Notes: generated by a model not told the origin, from the sequence alone. A stretch of 64,000 nt of DNA from Phallusia mammillata (GCA_003260075.1 QLIY01000059.1:71599-135598); one strand, 5' to 3'; positions 1 to 15,263 are shown, counted from the first letter of the stretch. Made by a program: numbers and translations.

Positions 1-1350
1 AACATTTCTCTCTGCAAAAGTCAGTTTTGGAGTTTGTCAAAACCATACCGCATCGTTGTAAAGTGTATTCAGTTGATTCTTACCTTTATGCTCGTAAAAG
101 TATCAAATTTTACCTATTCGGCATTAAAAAAACTGGAACAAAAAACACAGTTAGTAATGCAATAACCGTTTTTGCGCAACACTTTGGAAAACTACTACCA
201 CACCCTCTTTCTATTTGCTCGTCAAATTGTGTTTGATTCAACATGTAGGATCACCTTAACAACACCAATTGACTCAGGAAACAGCGACCTCGATTTTTAT
301 TTGTCATGATGTAACAACAATGTAGACCACGCGCCGGTAAACGCTCATTTCCGAATTGTAGGAGTTTATTTGATGCCATTAAGTTATTTACCTTTATTGC
401 CTGAATCGGACATTGGACTATGCGTGCGTTTTTATAGCTGCAGCGTTTGAACTGGGACTTGCATCATTTTGCATTTCTAAAGCAAGACCCAAATAGCTCA
501 AGTAAATTCAACGACGAGAAATTACTTTTTCCTTTCAATAGAAAAACTATTTTCCAGTTCAAAGCGGGTGATTCTTTTTGATTGGCTAAGTCTAACTGTT
601 ATCATATTAAAAACAATGTGTATTTTGTCAGTTGTAAACGATGCAAAGTATACGTGCATTGTTTAGTGCACAAAGCTCGTTGGGAACCCGTTTCAAACTT
701 GCATGTAACAAGCCCAAGCCCACACAATTGTGCTTAATAATTCTGCGTACTATTTGCAGCATACACTCGTTGCAGGGGCGTTTGTGTGACCTACGCTACC
801 ACTTGACAATCAAGCACCCTCTTGATAGCAGGACCACGGCATGGTGTTTGATCGGACCCCTTGTTTGTCGCCCTTGCTCAGCTGAAGTACCTTTTAAGTG
901 CTCGAATGCAGTCCCTGTCTTTTTGCTTGGCTTTCAATGGCACGACCAAGTACCACGCCACGCGCTAGGTGGCTTAACAGACCCGCACGCGTTTGTAAAT
1001 TTAGCTGGATTGCTTAATTAGAATATAGGGGGATTGCCAAACGAGTAGTCACAGAGCATTTGGTGTAAAACTTTTCGAGTGAATACTTAGCTCTTAGCTC
1101 GTTAACATCACATTGTCATGTGTTCCATTTTGTTTCTTTGTCACAAGAACACGTGTTTCACGACGAAACATGTCGGAGCCAACCAACTATAGGCTTAAAC
1201 GAATTACAGGTTAAGCAACCTTCTTTTACTTTTTGTAAAATACTGGTTAATTATTTCATTTAGTGCGTTTTATTGTCCAACGCAATCGTCAGTTAGATTT
1301 GTAATACATCAACAATACGTGACATAAAAAGCGCCATAAGATTTGAATGT

Positions 1351-1549
1351 CCAGAGATGTAAATATCTTTATTGTCATTTTTATCGAAAAACCACATTAT
1401 TTATAAAACAGACAGCGGATATATCCTAATGAATAAGCTTTTTAGGGGGGGGGGCCCGGAGATGAAAATATCTTTATTGTCATTTTTATCGAAAAACCAC
1501 GTTATTTATAAAACAGACAGCGGATATATCCTAATGAATAAGCTTTTTA
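1351..1549. repeat. Near-identical duplication around a 10-G tract
   Basis: Copy 1351-1444 and copy 1456-1549 are almost identical and are separated by G at 1445-1454. Probable scaffold gap between overlapping contigs, not a true tandem repeat. Confidence 0.9.
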
Positions 1550-4500
1550 ATGCAACGGTGACTCGATGGGAACGTTGTGAAATCAAACCTGCCTTGAATC
1601 GATTGGTATTTTCGAATCTACCACCTGCGCTCAGACACCCACACATAATATCAACACCACAATACGCAACATCATCACATCACACTCCTAATTGTATGTC
1701 ATACATTATATCTCGCTATCATATCGCTTCTGCCGTGTCTAAAGGTCGTGTGAATCGGATTGAAATCAACTTTGTGACTTCAATTCCCCACTATCCCATA
1801 CCACAGTGCGTCACGAGCATGTTGTTACGCGAAAGTGAACCGACCTGACCTCTACCCTCAAAAGGTCACTGACCCCGAGTAACCCAACACGTGTTTCTCA
1901 CGCCTCGACGACGTATCTTGTTGTTCTCATTCTGTAGTCCGTTTCGTTTCCAATTACCCGACCCTTAGGTTTGCTCCCTTATTCGGAAAAACTTAACCCC
2001 TATCAGTGAAAAGTTTCTCGTAATACCGATACCACTATATGACGTGTGTTTCTGTGAAACTAGGTGCAGGCCAGTTTGTCGTTTGCTTTCTGTCTAAAAG
2101 TGGTAAAGTACACAAAAGGTGAACAGCGAATTTTGGCAAACGCAAGCTTTTTCGCAGACACATGTTGGAGTTGTTTACTTGGAAGGGGCATACCGGTTCG
2201 TAATTCTACAGTTTTGCCAACCGTAGCCTGTACTAAAAACTCATCTTAAAACATGAAATGCTTTCTTGAATAGGTACCACAAACTTAAAGATATAATTTA
2301 GTCAAGCTATATTATTCTTCATGCCAATAACTCATAGGTTGTCTGAACAACCAATTTGCATGCTTCGATGTCAGTAATTTGTCAATTTTCAGTTTATGTT
2401 TTTCGGTGGACCTTGCATAACGTGTGTGTTCGTCATTAGCAAGGTTAAATGTACAACGTTCAATTTTAAGTATCTACACCACAAATAAACCTATATTGTG
2501 GATTTGTCACTGTTCAGCAAATTCAACGTTTGAGATACGCTTTTAGTATAGCTGCTATAGCATGAAGCAGGGATTTACTGATACACATTTTGGTGACTTA
2601 AACTCATTTAGAAAGATCTTAACATATTTTCTCGATATCACAATCCATTTCCGATTCTCAAATTTCCTTTACGGCTTCAGTTTCATTAAATTGTGTCATC
2701 AAGTATCACGGGCCATGTTTACGAAACCCTGACGCATCAAATTGGGTCGTTATCGACCGGTAAACACTTCCTGTGTCATTCCGAAGTTTATAACATAGTT
2801 TTTCAACGTTTCCTTGCGTAATAAACCGTGATTCCCATAGAAATTGCTGGGTAGAGTATTACATGTTGCCTTTTTTTCTATAGGAGAAACAAACGCTCGT
2901 GCCCTTATTTTAAAACGATATGTATTTGCGCAAAACCACAGTTGTATTGCCTGTTATAAATGTGTCCTATCTATTTTAGTTGTTTATTTCTAAAGTAGTG
3001 CGCAATAGTGTAAGCCCTTACATCTCAATTACATTCAGAAATGCCCTTTTTGCTATTTTCAGCCCAAACACGGGTTTAAATTAAGTCCCCGCCACCACAC
3101 ATGCACATCGAAATTGGCCTTAAGCCTGGTTATTAGATGCTGTGGCGCAAAACGCCCATCGTCTCAATACTGGACTTGGCCCATTGTCATCGATGTATTT
3201 TAATCCACATCAAACGGCTTTGTTCCCTGGTCACGTGACCGGCGACACGTCATTCGGGCTTGACGCGTTTAATTTCTCATCACTGGGATTTCGTATTTTG
3301 GGAGCCGGTTTTGGCGATTTGCGGCACAACAACAACAGCTACGAACAAGAAAGGGTTTCGGCACCACGCACAGGTGTTTTTTAGCGTGCGCACCATTAGC
3401 TCGTGTTGAATTAATTGCTGTGAAAATTTCGGTATTGTTCGAAGACGTGCTGTGGTCGGTACTTGAGATCTCAACTTAATCACCTTGTTGTGGTGTTTGC
3501 GGACGGCGTGGCTAGCAGAAGAAACCTTATGACTCGGCAAAGTCCAAAATATTGTTTTTGTAATGATGAGTTGAAGGCAATGCCTAACAACCTAACACAT
3601 AAATTTGTAAAAATAATTTAAACACGTATGTGCACCTGTTTTTGTAAACTTTTTTTATCAGATATTTTAAGTTTCTTGTTTTCATAACCTGTATTTCGAC
3701 ATTTTTATAATCCGTTTGTTCGAAATTTCTGTGAAACCCTAATATATGGTACCTTTGTAAACTGGTTTACTGTGTAAACAACGTATTGAAATAATTGTTT
3801 GATTAATTAAAATAGGGTATTAGGTAAATGTATAAAGCAAAATTACGATTCTTTGACAATAAAAACCTTTGACCTCGCAAACTGCCATTGTAACGTCTCA
3901 GTACCTCGTGACAGCGAAAATTATCTCATACTTTGTTGCGAAATAATTGCACTTCTAGCACCGCCACGGGTCACATCGGCAAGTTTTACGATTTTCGCGA
4001 ATTTGTAGATCACGTCCGCGGTTCGCTCGTTCACACATCGGAGGAATTGTTTATTGCCCCCGATTTCTTCCCGTAAAGCTCAATTGCCTATTTCCCGCGA
4101 CTGGTATTGCAGCCGTGTGTTGAAGAGCTTTGCGTGATATGCCCAAGAATATGATTGCGTCGTGTTCTTTGCCATAACGCAGAATTTATGATGTATAAAG
4201 AAAGCCAGGTTTTAGACTTAACTTTGAATCGTCATAAGCAGTGGTTTTTTTATTTTGTATATTGGTCGAGGAGAGTCAATGAAATTGTTTAAAGAGTTTG
4301 ACGGTTCTTTAAATTTGAAAAATCGACAAAAATGCGGCATAAGGAGTAATTTCTCAGAAAACAATGCAATGGTTTGACTTATTCTTTTTGAGTGTATGAA
4401 TTCCAATGTTGCTTATTCAAAGCATAATATACGTTAACAAATTGTTGTATCTGCGAAACTCGTTTTCTGCAAAATATTAGGTGTTTCATTTAGAGTTTAC

Positions 4501-6543
4501 TTTGTAACGTTGTTTCGAATGTCATAAATAAGTTCACCTGCATCAACAACATAAGTTCAAAGAAAAGTTCTGCCTGATTTGGCCGAAATTGTTCGATTTC
4601 TTTTTTAGAGGCGGGTCCGGTGCATCTCTATTAAGAATCACTACTTTAAAGTGTTCACTTCACTCATAAGAAATTAAATGCTCGTATTCCGGGCAAGGTT
4701 TTCCAGCATATATGTTAACACGCTTCGATATACATTGCATAAATTTCCATTATATTACATAAAATAATATCAAGACTCGGGGACGAGGTGTTTTGTTCAT
4801 AAGGTAGCGTGATCTGTTTATGACTATCGGAAGCTAAGAGACGCCAGAAGACCTATTCTGGCCGATCCAACGACGTGCATTGCGGCTTCGCTGCCCGCAA
4901 CAGTTCGTCAACAGCAACCGGCAGAACCTTATAAGGCCCCAAAAATATCCACCCCAAAGTCGAAAACAATACCCGACTGTTGGACTCTGGTGCTTCTAGA
5001 CTGTTGCAAGCGTTTCTGCAGCGCTGGTGCAGATCATTGTGCTAGAGTGGGATTAGTGGATTAAAGGGCAAATCGATTTTTCGTTGCAGCAGCGGCACTA
5101 GGGATTGTAAGCGAATCCGACTTGGGGTTAATGACGGTCAGGATTATACTGTCATGCAAGTTCACCGTTTGTCTTCCCTTAAATCCTACAGACGTTTCCT
5201 TTGTTTGCTGCTTTTGTTGTCATTATATTGTCTGCAGCTCGTGCAAACACATTAGTAAGTAGTGTTTACAGCAGGCCTGTCTGTAAAGTTCGTTGCAAAA
5301 ATGCTTTTGAAGGGGTAAACTGGTTTTCAAGCACTTTGTGATTTTTTTACTGTTATTGAATGCATAGGCTATGTACGAAGTTCGTTAAACTTTTTGAGCA
5401 TTTATAGGTTTGTGTGTAGTACTGATTGTTAAAAAACTTCTAAATCGTAAGGTCCGCGTAAGGTTTCTGTCAAAATTGCTTTTAAGCCGATTTTAGGAAA
5501 GGTTTTAAACATTTTAATGGGGGAATCTGTACGCTAAACGAAGTTCGCTAGAAAAACCTTATCAAGCCTTAGTGGCGATTTTTTATACTTAAACAGCTGA
5601 TAACAATCTAAACGTGCATGATTGTTCATTTTCTGCCGGGCAAGGAGCTGTAACCTTAACACCACATAATGAAAGGATTTAAGGTAATTTTTTGGGTCTT
5701 AGCCGTAGAGAGAGGTCACCGAATGAGTTATTTTTAGATCTGGCGCACAACCTGTTTACTTTTGCCTCAGTGCGCACCAGCTACCAGGGAGGGGTGTCAA
5801 ATTAAAAAGCTTTCAACGTTGTTTGTTGTCACTCAAAGAATCGTGCGGTTAGTCGTGAACCTCCGTATGCACGAGGTCGTGTTCGTTGTCTTATCAAATC
5901 TTGTTTAGGTTTAAGAATGAAGCAATTGTTTGTTGATTTTAAATCTCAACCCTTTTTGTCGCCTTTGCCTAATTGTAGATTAGAAAGATAAATTATAATC
6001 TTTGAATTTAATGAACACGTTGGGATTATATACTCAAAATTGGTGTTGCTTGGCGTAACTTGCCAAAAGCCTGTAAAATATATCCTTCGGGGTAAACCTA
6101 CTCAAGGTTGAAAACATATTGTATATTCAACAGGGCGATTACGTTTCAAAAGCAGAGAAATTTTGATTATGAGTTTCTTGCGTCCAAAAACAATATTCGT
6201 AAACGACTGTACCAAACTCGCTCGCAAACAAACTTTAAACAGAATAAACCTAGTGGTATTTAAAATTACGCAACCCTTTACGACGGTTTTCAATAACTCG
6301 TTGCCGTTATGGCGCAGTAAACAGGCTTAAATCTTTGTTTTTACGGTCTGTGCTACAAGAGGTCACTGTTCGTAACAAGACCCACAATCATCACTATCGT
6401 ACGCAGCAACGTCTTGCGAAGTACGTCAAACCCTGTGGCCGAGAGCTGGTGTCAAATTTAGGCGTGACGTCATCTCTCTATCATGGTCTCAGATTACGGT
6501 CGGTGCCGATAAGTGACCAGGGCTCGTGCGATGTCTCGTATGG

Positions 6544-6828
6544 TGTTTTGCGAGTCTTGAAAAGGTCCCCATGTGTTTATAGCCAAAATGTAATTGACCG
6601 CGTTCAACTGAGGAAATTTTTTTGTGTTATACTTTGTACCTACTTCTCAGAACATGCGATAAGTACTGTAACCAGGGGGGGGGGCCTTAAAGTGTGTTGT
6701 TTTGCGAGTCTTGAAAAGGTCCCCTTGTGTTTCTAGCCAAAATGTAATTGACCGCGTTCAACTAAGGAAATTATTTTGGATTATACTTTGTACCTACTTC
6801 TCAGAACATGCGATAAGTACTGTAACCA
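6544..6828. repeat. Duplication (about 130 bp) around a 10-G tract
   Basis: Copies about 6544-6674 and 6697-6828 differ at scattered single bases, like two alleles, with G at 6675-6684 between them. Confidence 0.88.
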
Positions 6829-6993
6829 ACATTTTTTACCACCCAAAATACAGATTTTTGCGAATTCAAAGTAAAACGTTTCAAATGCTTATTTTTGAAC
6901 GCCTCATTTGAGTTTGACGACCTCGATTTGATAATTAAATTAATAGTTCTTTGTAAAAACTACACTTTTTGGCAAAAATGTGATAATAACATA

Positions 6994-7175
6994 CAATAAA
7001 CCTCGTTTAAACCGGATTCGGTTAATCCGGATCTTCGCCTAATTCGGACAAAATTTAAAGTACAAAAAATTTGTAATGTGGTAAGGCATTAACTAATCGA
7101 AATCGGTTAATCCAGATCTTTGTGTATTTAAGAATTTTTTGGTCTAAACAGGTCCGAAATAACCGAGTTTTACTG
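6994..7175. mobile_element. pogo/Tigger-like MITE
   Basis: Ends CAATAAACCTCG and, inverted, CAGTAAAACTCGG; inside are GGTTAATCC and TCTTCGCCTAATTCGGAC. It is preceded by TA but not clearly followed by one, so its edge is degraded. Same family as the three copies in cytospin introns. Confidence 0.7.
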
Positions 7176-10100
7176 CATTTACTCGTTTTATGATTTCACT
7201 TTATTATTCAAAACTAAACAAAGGTTTTCGGGAGATCATTTGTCGCCCTTAAGTCTTACCGCTATCATGCTCGGTCGTTTCTTATCTTTGAAACTGTTTA
7301 GTTCTTAAATCTTATCTCAATTGAGGGAGGAGGGTTGGCGTTCGTTTCGTGTTTTGTTTACATCCTTTTGTCGCTTGTTTTTAATCGATCACGGAATGGT
7401 ATGAAGCAGCGCAAAACTGGTTTGTTCCCTTTAAGTTGACTTCTAAATTATCTGAAATCTGTAAACAATTGTGTTGTACGTTGTAACAGTTCTGTATAGG
7501 GTTTAAACAAATCCGTTGTAACTGTGTATTTTTTCTTGTAAGTTTTGCTGTAAGATATGAAAATGATTTTTCAGACTTGTTGAAAGATGGTGGGAGGCAT
7601 ATAACCGCTTTATATAATGTGTTGCTGCCAGACGTGACATAAACAACTTTATTGCAAATACAAATGCCAGAAGAGCTCTATATAGTTGATATAACCGCTT
7701 TTTTGCATGGTTTCGAACTAGTTTCGGAGCACGTATAGCGCAGTGAAGCCATAACAGTTTTGTTATTGCAAGTATGCTTTAAAGTTTGCAACGAAAGCCA
7801 ATAGAAATGTGTGCAGTTCAGTCATTCGTAAGTTTGCAATCTTCACTTTTTTTTAGATGCTGAAACACGCTTTTCTCAAAATATATTTCTTGTGAGTTTT
7901 GGACTCAAAGATTTGCGATACCAAGCTTTGCCTATGTAAGTGATTGTTTATAGACGGCCGGTTGGCAAACATGCCGCTCTAATGCGGGTTTGTCTTCCCA
8001 GTGTGGTTTACCCCCTGTGGTGTGATTCATTCCAGCCTATTGTTCTATTCGCCTTAGCACCAGGCTTCGTTGCAACCGCGCAATTCCTATTGTGCGTCAG
8101 CTTTAAGCTATGCCGATAAGAAATTCAGACATATACCTGAGAAGTAGCGTGATAATACGAATCTGCATTAGAGATTGTGTATACAAATGGTGGTGATGCT
8201 CTGATAAGGATAAAGCGATAGTTGAAATGAAATAGAATGTATTTACTGTATACAAGCTCTATGGCTTTATTGGGGGGTTTCAATTTACGGTTATACTTTC
8301 ACCAAATCGCCACAAGAGCATAAATGGACATGACATATGGTTTCTTTCAACGCTAACCATTTCAAGAGCCCGAAAACAGCTAACATTTAACGCAACAGCG
8401 GTGCAAATGTCACCGACCTCCACCAGTCAAAGGTCAGAGGTATTGCGCAAAACCGCCATTAGTAAAGCAGAAATATGTAGGCAGGTCAGACCGTTGGACG
8501 AAATCGTAAAACCGCCGAGCGCCCAGCGCCGTTTGAAGCTTTATGAGCGTTCACTTGCGTGTTTGTCGTGGTATTGTTCGCCCGAAAGCCGTTTTACGAC
8601 AGTTGGTGGGTCTTCTTTCGGCAATTTACCGCGTCTTGCACTGCTCTTGGACATAGAAGTTTGCCTAAAACGCCGGTGAACAAAACCTGGAGGTAATAAG
8701 TCGAGAGTGAGAAATTTGTGGTTTTTAATACATGATGAAGAATATTCAGTTTTAAATATTGGATTATTTTGAAGTGAAAATGGCAAACAGAAGCTTAAGG
8801 AAAGGCTGTTGTGCTTTACAGTAGCGGAGTGAAGACTAGATTTTTTTAAAGGTGTTTTATGTGCAAGGTGTCGAAACGTACTAACTATTTTGTTTAAGCT
8901 ACATTTCGCCAATTACCATTTTCCTGCTTAGCAATCAGATCGCAGATGGTGTGATAATCATAGATTCTCATAGCGTGTCGCTGATGCAGGTTGCAGTCAA
9001 CGGCCGCACGCGAAACGCTCAATCAAAACCGAACAGCGCAATACGCAAGCCTGCAGTTTTAATGACCTATTCTTACTCTATCGTGAAACCACCCCCCTTC
9101 TATTATTCGTACGTATATTGTCAGCAGATATCTCGCTATTTTTATCTCCTCCCATTTCAGTCACACGCGTCATATGTCAATCAACCGACATTTCCCCTTT
9201 ACTCATATGCGACGATTGACATTTGGGTAGTGGTAGGAGGACTTGCTACCCCGAATCAATACGTAAACGCAATAGCGTGTTTCTCATATGAACGGAAGAC
9301 GGCATATAGCTTCGCAAGCAACCGCCATTCACCCAAACGACTGCTGACGTAACCGTTCTGACGTCATAGCTTGTCGCGCGTCGTTGAAATATTGCGTCGC
9401 GAAATAGCTCGGCAACGTCGATGCTTGTGAAATGAAACCGTTGCCCATTCATTTGCTTTAGCGCAAACATTGTGTAATTCGCGGTTGCCTGTGTTGTATA
9501 TACAGAGGTTATGAATGTTGTGCTTACGGCGTTACATAACTATTGAGGAGAAACTGTTACCGTATTTTATAGATATGTTAAAAAGGGTTTCTAGTCTAGT
9601 ATGAATGAATGTATGTGCTTTAGGTTTGTAATTCTGCTTATAATATTCGCTGAGTTACCATGCCATTGAAGAGAAGCGGGTACTGCATCCTAAAGATATG
9701 TTCAAAAAGGAATTGGTAGTCGAGTATATGTACTAAAGTGCTTTAGATTTGGGCCAGAGTTTTAAATTCCAGGCGAACGGCTACGAAAAAACGTTGATGA
9801 TGTGCAGTTGAAGAATTTGAGCATGGAAATTTTCTCCAAAGCGAAATGCATTAGTACAATACCCGACAGGACAGCGTAGCCCACAGGCCGTTTGTTGTGT
9901 CTTTGCGTCTTAAAATTGTCGCAAAAACTCCAGGTATTCGGCACACCCCGTCTCTCACCACCCTTTCGCAGGCATTTGTTGCGTGACCCCTTCCTAATGG
10001 AGGAAATGCCGCGACCGGATTGTAAATACGATCTACGTTGTTTCGTGATTGTGCTTTCAAGTAGGTAAACCCGAGTTTTTGAAGTAACGAGTTTTTGATT

Positions 10101-12003
10101 CCTCGCACAAGTGGTTGTTCGGCAGTGTTGCCTCTTGGATAGATTTGATTTGTGAGACAGGTTGACAAGGAACAGACATTGCCGTGTCTCGTTGTGCGGC
10201 TTCCGCTTAAACGTTTGTCAAGGGTTTGTTGGATGGCACGCAAAGGGTGGGGGCTTCAAATACTGGGAAATTTTACAGCGTGTTTCTTGTATGGATTGTT
10301 GTGTTAAAATTTTCTCATTGTCCAGTATTGTGGAAATGTCAGATATTTGTGACAAATTGCTGTCTAGCCCATTTTACAGATTTGAAGACTTTCTCGGAAT
10401 GAGTCAAAGCACAAATGACGCACTTCAAAAACGCTTTTAAAAATTGCACAATAAAAAAATTTCTACAAAGTGTGGGAAAATGGACGTAATAAAAGCAACG
10501 CATGCGCCAGATGCTTTCCTTCATTGGTTAAAAGCGGAAATCTTTGTTTGCATGACTCGCAAAGCCGACTGGTCATTGTCGCAATCCAACGCAACACGTA
10601 ATACCAAAACGAGCAGTGTTTGCCGTTTAAAGTCAACCAGTGCCTTAACGTGGGCATTTTATTTGACCAAAGCGCTTTGATGTCCCGATACCGAATCACA
10701 ACCCAGCCATAATTGCGGGCTCACCTACGCTGCCCATTCGCCAGTTACAAATTCCGCTGGTCAACCATTCATGAAATCACGTGATAAAAGGATTACGTCA
10801 TATTGACCTTGTAGCTCTCTGTAATGCCAGACATCCCGAAATTGGGGTCGATTGTAGCGATTATCTGGAGTCAAAACGGACGTGGTCCTTATGGCGTTGC
10901 CCTCGTGAGCGGTTAATAACTGAATACCTGCTCGTATTGTAATTGCTCGCGCGTGTACTGTTACGATGAGTCTGCTCGTGTGGGCGACTGCGTAGGCATG
11001 TTAACTAGCGCCGCTTTACCGAATGGATTACTTGTAAGGCGAAATTAGTCGTAGCTGTTACACTTTGGAAAGGGTTGAGGCGTAGGATGAGCAACAACGG
11101 ACAGTTAGTATGGACAATTTAATAAAACTGTGGCAGAGAAATCAAAGACAAAAATAAGAATTAGGACAGAGTGATGTTTACAACCACTGTGTTCGCTTCG
11201 TAGCGAGCTGTAAATGTCAAATTTGACTAAAGTTTTATTTACAAAAACAGATACAGGATTCCTTGTAGCACGCTTTAGTTTGAATTTTAATGTCATTTTC
11301 TCAACACAGGGCGATTTGTTGGGTGAGGCGCGTCCTCTCACGCTTGTATAGTTTTGTATATCCGAAGTCAGACGGCGTTCGAAGCTGCCAGCTTTGTCAC
11401 CTGCACACCGACGCGACGTTACAGGAAGGCCCGCCGCGCTTGCGTCCCAGCGAAGTGCGACCTCTCGACCATTTACAGCAGGCGTCGTCTGTCAATTCGC
11501 TTTTAACCAATTGCCAAGTTTGTCACCACTCGACAGCGTGCGTAGCTGTTGCGCGCACACCGCTATGTTAAACTCATCTCCGTATGTTTGCGTAAGTGGT
11601 GTGTATTGAGCTACGAAGCTCGCCTGACGTAAAGGAAAGTCGCGTGAGTGTTCTGTCGCGTGAGTGAAGGCAAACTTGAGGCAAGAAAGGGCACGCACAG
11701 TCAAACATATCTCTTATTCAGACTGAGATAGAACTGGTGATGGTGAATTGATCCATTGTGCTGCTTCTCAGCTTGTGGTTGCACAAGAGATAGTCGGTTT
11801 TTTTGATAAGACATAGGCGACCGCTCGATAAAGATAGGGTTCTGGTAATTGTTGAAACGATGCCTTGTCCGCTAGTTTAATTGAGTATGTGCTTTACGTT
11901 GCTAAGTGATTTTACTGAGTTTTGTGTGTCGGTTTTAAGCTGGTGCCAAACGTGCTTAGGCCAGTCAATCAGAAATTGAAATCTTTTTTGTTTTGTTTTT
12001 TTT

Positions 12004-12118
12004 GTGCCGGTTTGGGATTTTTTCATGTAACCTTTATCGTAGAAAGCCAAGGGGGGGGGGTTTTTGTGTGTGTGCCGGTTTGGGATTTTTTCATGTAACC
12101 TTTATCGTAGAAAGCCAA
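12004..12118. repeat. Short duplication (about 48 bp) around a 10-G tract
   Basis: Copies 12004-12050 and 12070-12118 are identical over nearly their whole length; G at 12051-12060. Confidence 0.88.
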
Positions 12119-13302
12119 CGAACACGAATTAGTGCCTTTACATTACTCGTTGCGTTTCAGTTCATAAAACATAGCCTACGCGATCACAAAGCATTACAAG
12201 AACCTTTGTTTGTTTCTAGTATGCGATTACTTTGTTAATTAATTCACGCTTAAAAAGTTCACTTCGGTCTGTGTTACGGTATCAGACACAATACATCTAA
12301 ATAGGTTTTATCGCTCTTGAGATACCATTGCTCTCAAACTTACAACTGTTTGTCTAACGATTCGCAAACAAAGATAATAATTCACCCTGGATTCTAACTC
12401 TCACCGCTATAGCCGTGCAAGGTCGCTGGTATCGCAATTGTTGCAAATGATATGGGACGATCTCTTATCTCCTCGTAATAGCGGGTTTCGTTCCAACGGC
12501 ATTGTTGTCGGTCGCCGTAAGGATTATAACCACCATTGTTGCAGACCTATCTTTTTTCGTTCCCACCAAGAAGGCAGTATTACAACCCGACGTTTATAAC
12601 GCAAGAGCACCATTAGGTTTTGCAGCCAGAGCAATAGAGAGGATACGGTTAATCCCTTTTCGAGCGAGCTTTGCTAGTACAAGTGCCGCCTACGCTTGGT
12701 TAAATGCGAGGTAGTTTTGACCACCAGTAAAATAACCTGTTTACTAACAGTGCTAATTTTGCCTACGATACAACCATTAGCGTGGGTTCGTATCCTTTGT
12801 GTTATAATAGGATTAGGGTATAGCGCGAAGTTGAAAATATTATAACCCTTAACTGCTGTGATCAATGGCCATCAAACGCACTTTAAACATAGGCCGCTTT
12901 GAAGTGATGTGATATCGTCGATTGAAACAAGAGCAATTAAATTGACGCATGTTTGTTGCTGAGTTCGCTTCTCATGTGCCTGTAAGAGGTTTATTGAAAG
13001 ACACGTGTGTTAGTAATACGTACTGTACAGACGGTTATAGCGAGAGATGCGACCAGAAATGAATAAGGCCGGTTGCTACCGTCGTGAATCAGATCCTACT
13101 TTGGTTGGTCATGGGCTCATGGCACAAGTTCAGAATGGTCTAAGGTAGTTACCATACAGTCAATTTGTTTTGGCAGGATATGTCGACAAAAAAGGTTATT
13201 GGAGTAACTTAAAGTGGCCTAGCCGGTCAGCTATGGCGTTTTCTTCTTGTGTCCGATGCTAAAATAACTTCCAATTACTTCGGAATTTTGGGATTGCGAA
13301 TA

Positions 13303-13536
13303 GGGGGGGGGGTGTTGCCAAGCATCTGAGTGATACGGTGTACTTATGGTCTTGGTTTTGTGAGACAGTTTGTTCAGTATTGGTAAAATAGTATTTAATG
13401 AAAGATAATGCGTGTTTTGCTTAGAGTTGCGTTTACAATGCATCAACTGTTATGAAAGTGGTCACTGCTTTGTTACAGGGAATAGCTTTCCAATTTAGTT
13501 ACCAGGTAACATTCAGGAACTGCAAAGGGGGGGGGG
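13303..13536. other. Island sequence bounded by two 10-G tracts
   Basis: G tracts at 13303-13312 and 13527-13536 enclose a segment that recurs with many small differences and indels at about 13829-14026. It looks like an alternative-haplotype contig wedged into a scaffold gap. Confidence 0.8.
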
Positions 13537-15263
13537 TTCGTCAATAGCGCAGACTCAAATCCTCGTATTTCAGACGGTTGCGTATTTACAAAATAGCGCA
13601 AGTCACGTTGACTCTGGTATTACACCAGTCGTAAAAATCACCACTATTTCCCGTTTCTCAACACGCGACGGACGCAAATAGCCTATGGACTCGATATCGT
13701 TGCCAGGTTTGCGCGGTCATCTAGAGGCGCTCAGACAATTTGGCTGAGTGCAACAGTCCAGTCATCCAAAGGCGACCTGGTTTCACAGCCGATGACCCTC
13801 ACATCATGCTGCACAACCGCTGTTACATGTTGCCAAGCGTCAGAGTGATACAGTGTGTTTATAAAGGTCTTGGTGTGTAAGACAGTTTGTCCAGTTTTGT
13901 CAAATAATATTAGATGAAAGTGTGTTTTGCCCATAGTTGCGTGCGCCAGTTATGAAAGTGGTCACTGCTTTGTTACATGGAATAGCTTTCCAATTTAGTT
14001 ACCAGGTAACATTCAGGAACTGCAAACAGCTGTGTGTTCTTTGTCCTAATGGCATGAACAGAATGTCTTGGTTAGTTTAGTTATAGTGTTAATTGTTCGC
14101 GCTTTGACAGTTGAGACGGTCAGACGTGTCAGAATGTGATGTTGCATGTCATTATGAAAACGCCGCGCTGACGTGTGTATTCTGTCTAATCGTTGACCCA
14201 GAAACTCAATCCTGCACTTATTTGACGCGTCGGCAGCGTTTATTACGTCACAGAGTCTGCCTGCATGGTTTGCATATCGCCAGGCCTATGGCATATGGTG
14301 ATTTTAAACCACAGCAGTTAGACTTTGAATATGTTTATAACACTATCACGTATCAGTTCGTAAGTTAATGAAAAACAGATAACTTAAACAGTCGTAAAAG
14401 CAAGAATCTTATCCTAACCTTGGTGGATACTGTAATAATTTACATTTCTGTCGATTTGGCATTTTTATTATGCTTTTCAGAAATATTTTTGTCTGGAAAA
14501 GTGTCGGGTTTTAGACAGTTTTTACGAGGCCAATAGGTCATAAAATGGCAGTTGTTTTGATTCGAAAATGCCTCTGGAATCCATCGCATAATCAGTTACA
14601 GATAATTGCCTTAAAATGTACGCATACCGGTAGAGCAATTTCTCAATGCGCGGACAGCTAACAACCGCATTGTTAAGGCACGAAAATTTCACAAACGGTC
14701 ATTTGACCAATCTACCGGAGGTGTTCTAAACCAGCCATGGCAATTACTAGGTCCCTGGTCGTCCTTTCACTGCGTTATTACCAATGGCAAATCTTCGTGG
14801 AATTTCGTCTGCAGTTTGTTAAGCTCCTTACGCGTTTAAGTTTGTGCTGTGCTCTATTGCTATTGGCGCTCCAATTAGCCAGGGCAATTAACCGGCTCAG
14901 AGAATAGCGCTAATCTCGAAATTACCCTGTTGTTTAAATACCCGACTGGCTGTATATGATTGCACAATAGTCTATTTTGGTTGTTTCGCGTCCGGTGTTG
15001 ATATATTAACAGCGGGGATGTTTTGGTGTGATTTTAGGGCTGGTCTGTTCATAAACCGTGAATTCACTTGTCAAATATTTATTTTAGCAACGTTATTTTT
15101 GTGTTTCGTCTGTAATTCCACGAAAGATTCAGGGTGGAACGCTAAGTAAGCTTAAAACCGAAACCAAATTCAACAACTCCTTGGGCGGGTCGCTTTCCGG
15201 CTTTTCCTATCTCAGCCAATAACATGCTATATTGAACACGATACTACAACATTATATAATTCG

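Noticed and set aside
641..1021. 126-codon + strand reading frame
   Set aside because: No signal peptide, domain, paralogue or splice partner; composition looks random.
1445..1454. G tracts as G-quadruplex or regulatory poly-G sites
   Set aside because: Fixed length, one strand only and flanking duplicates indicate gap placeholders.
1372..1848. 158-codon + strand reading frame
   Set aside because: It runs through the G tract and both duplicated copies, so it is made by the join; no domain is recognised.
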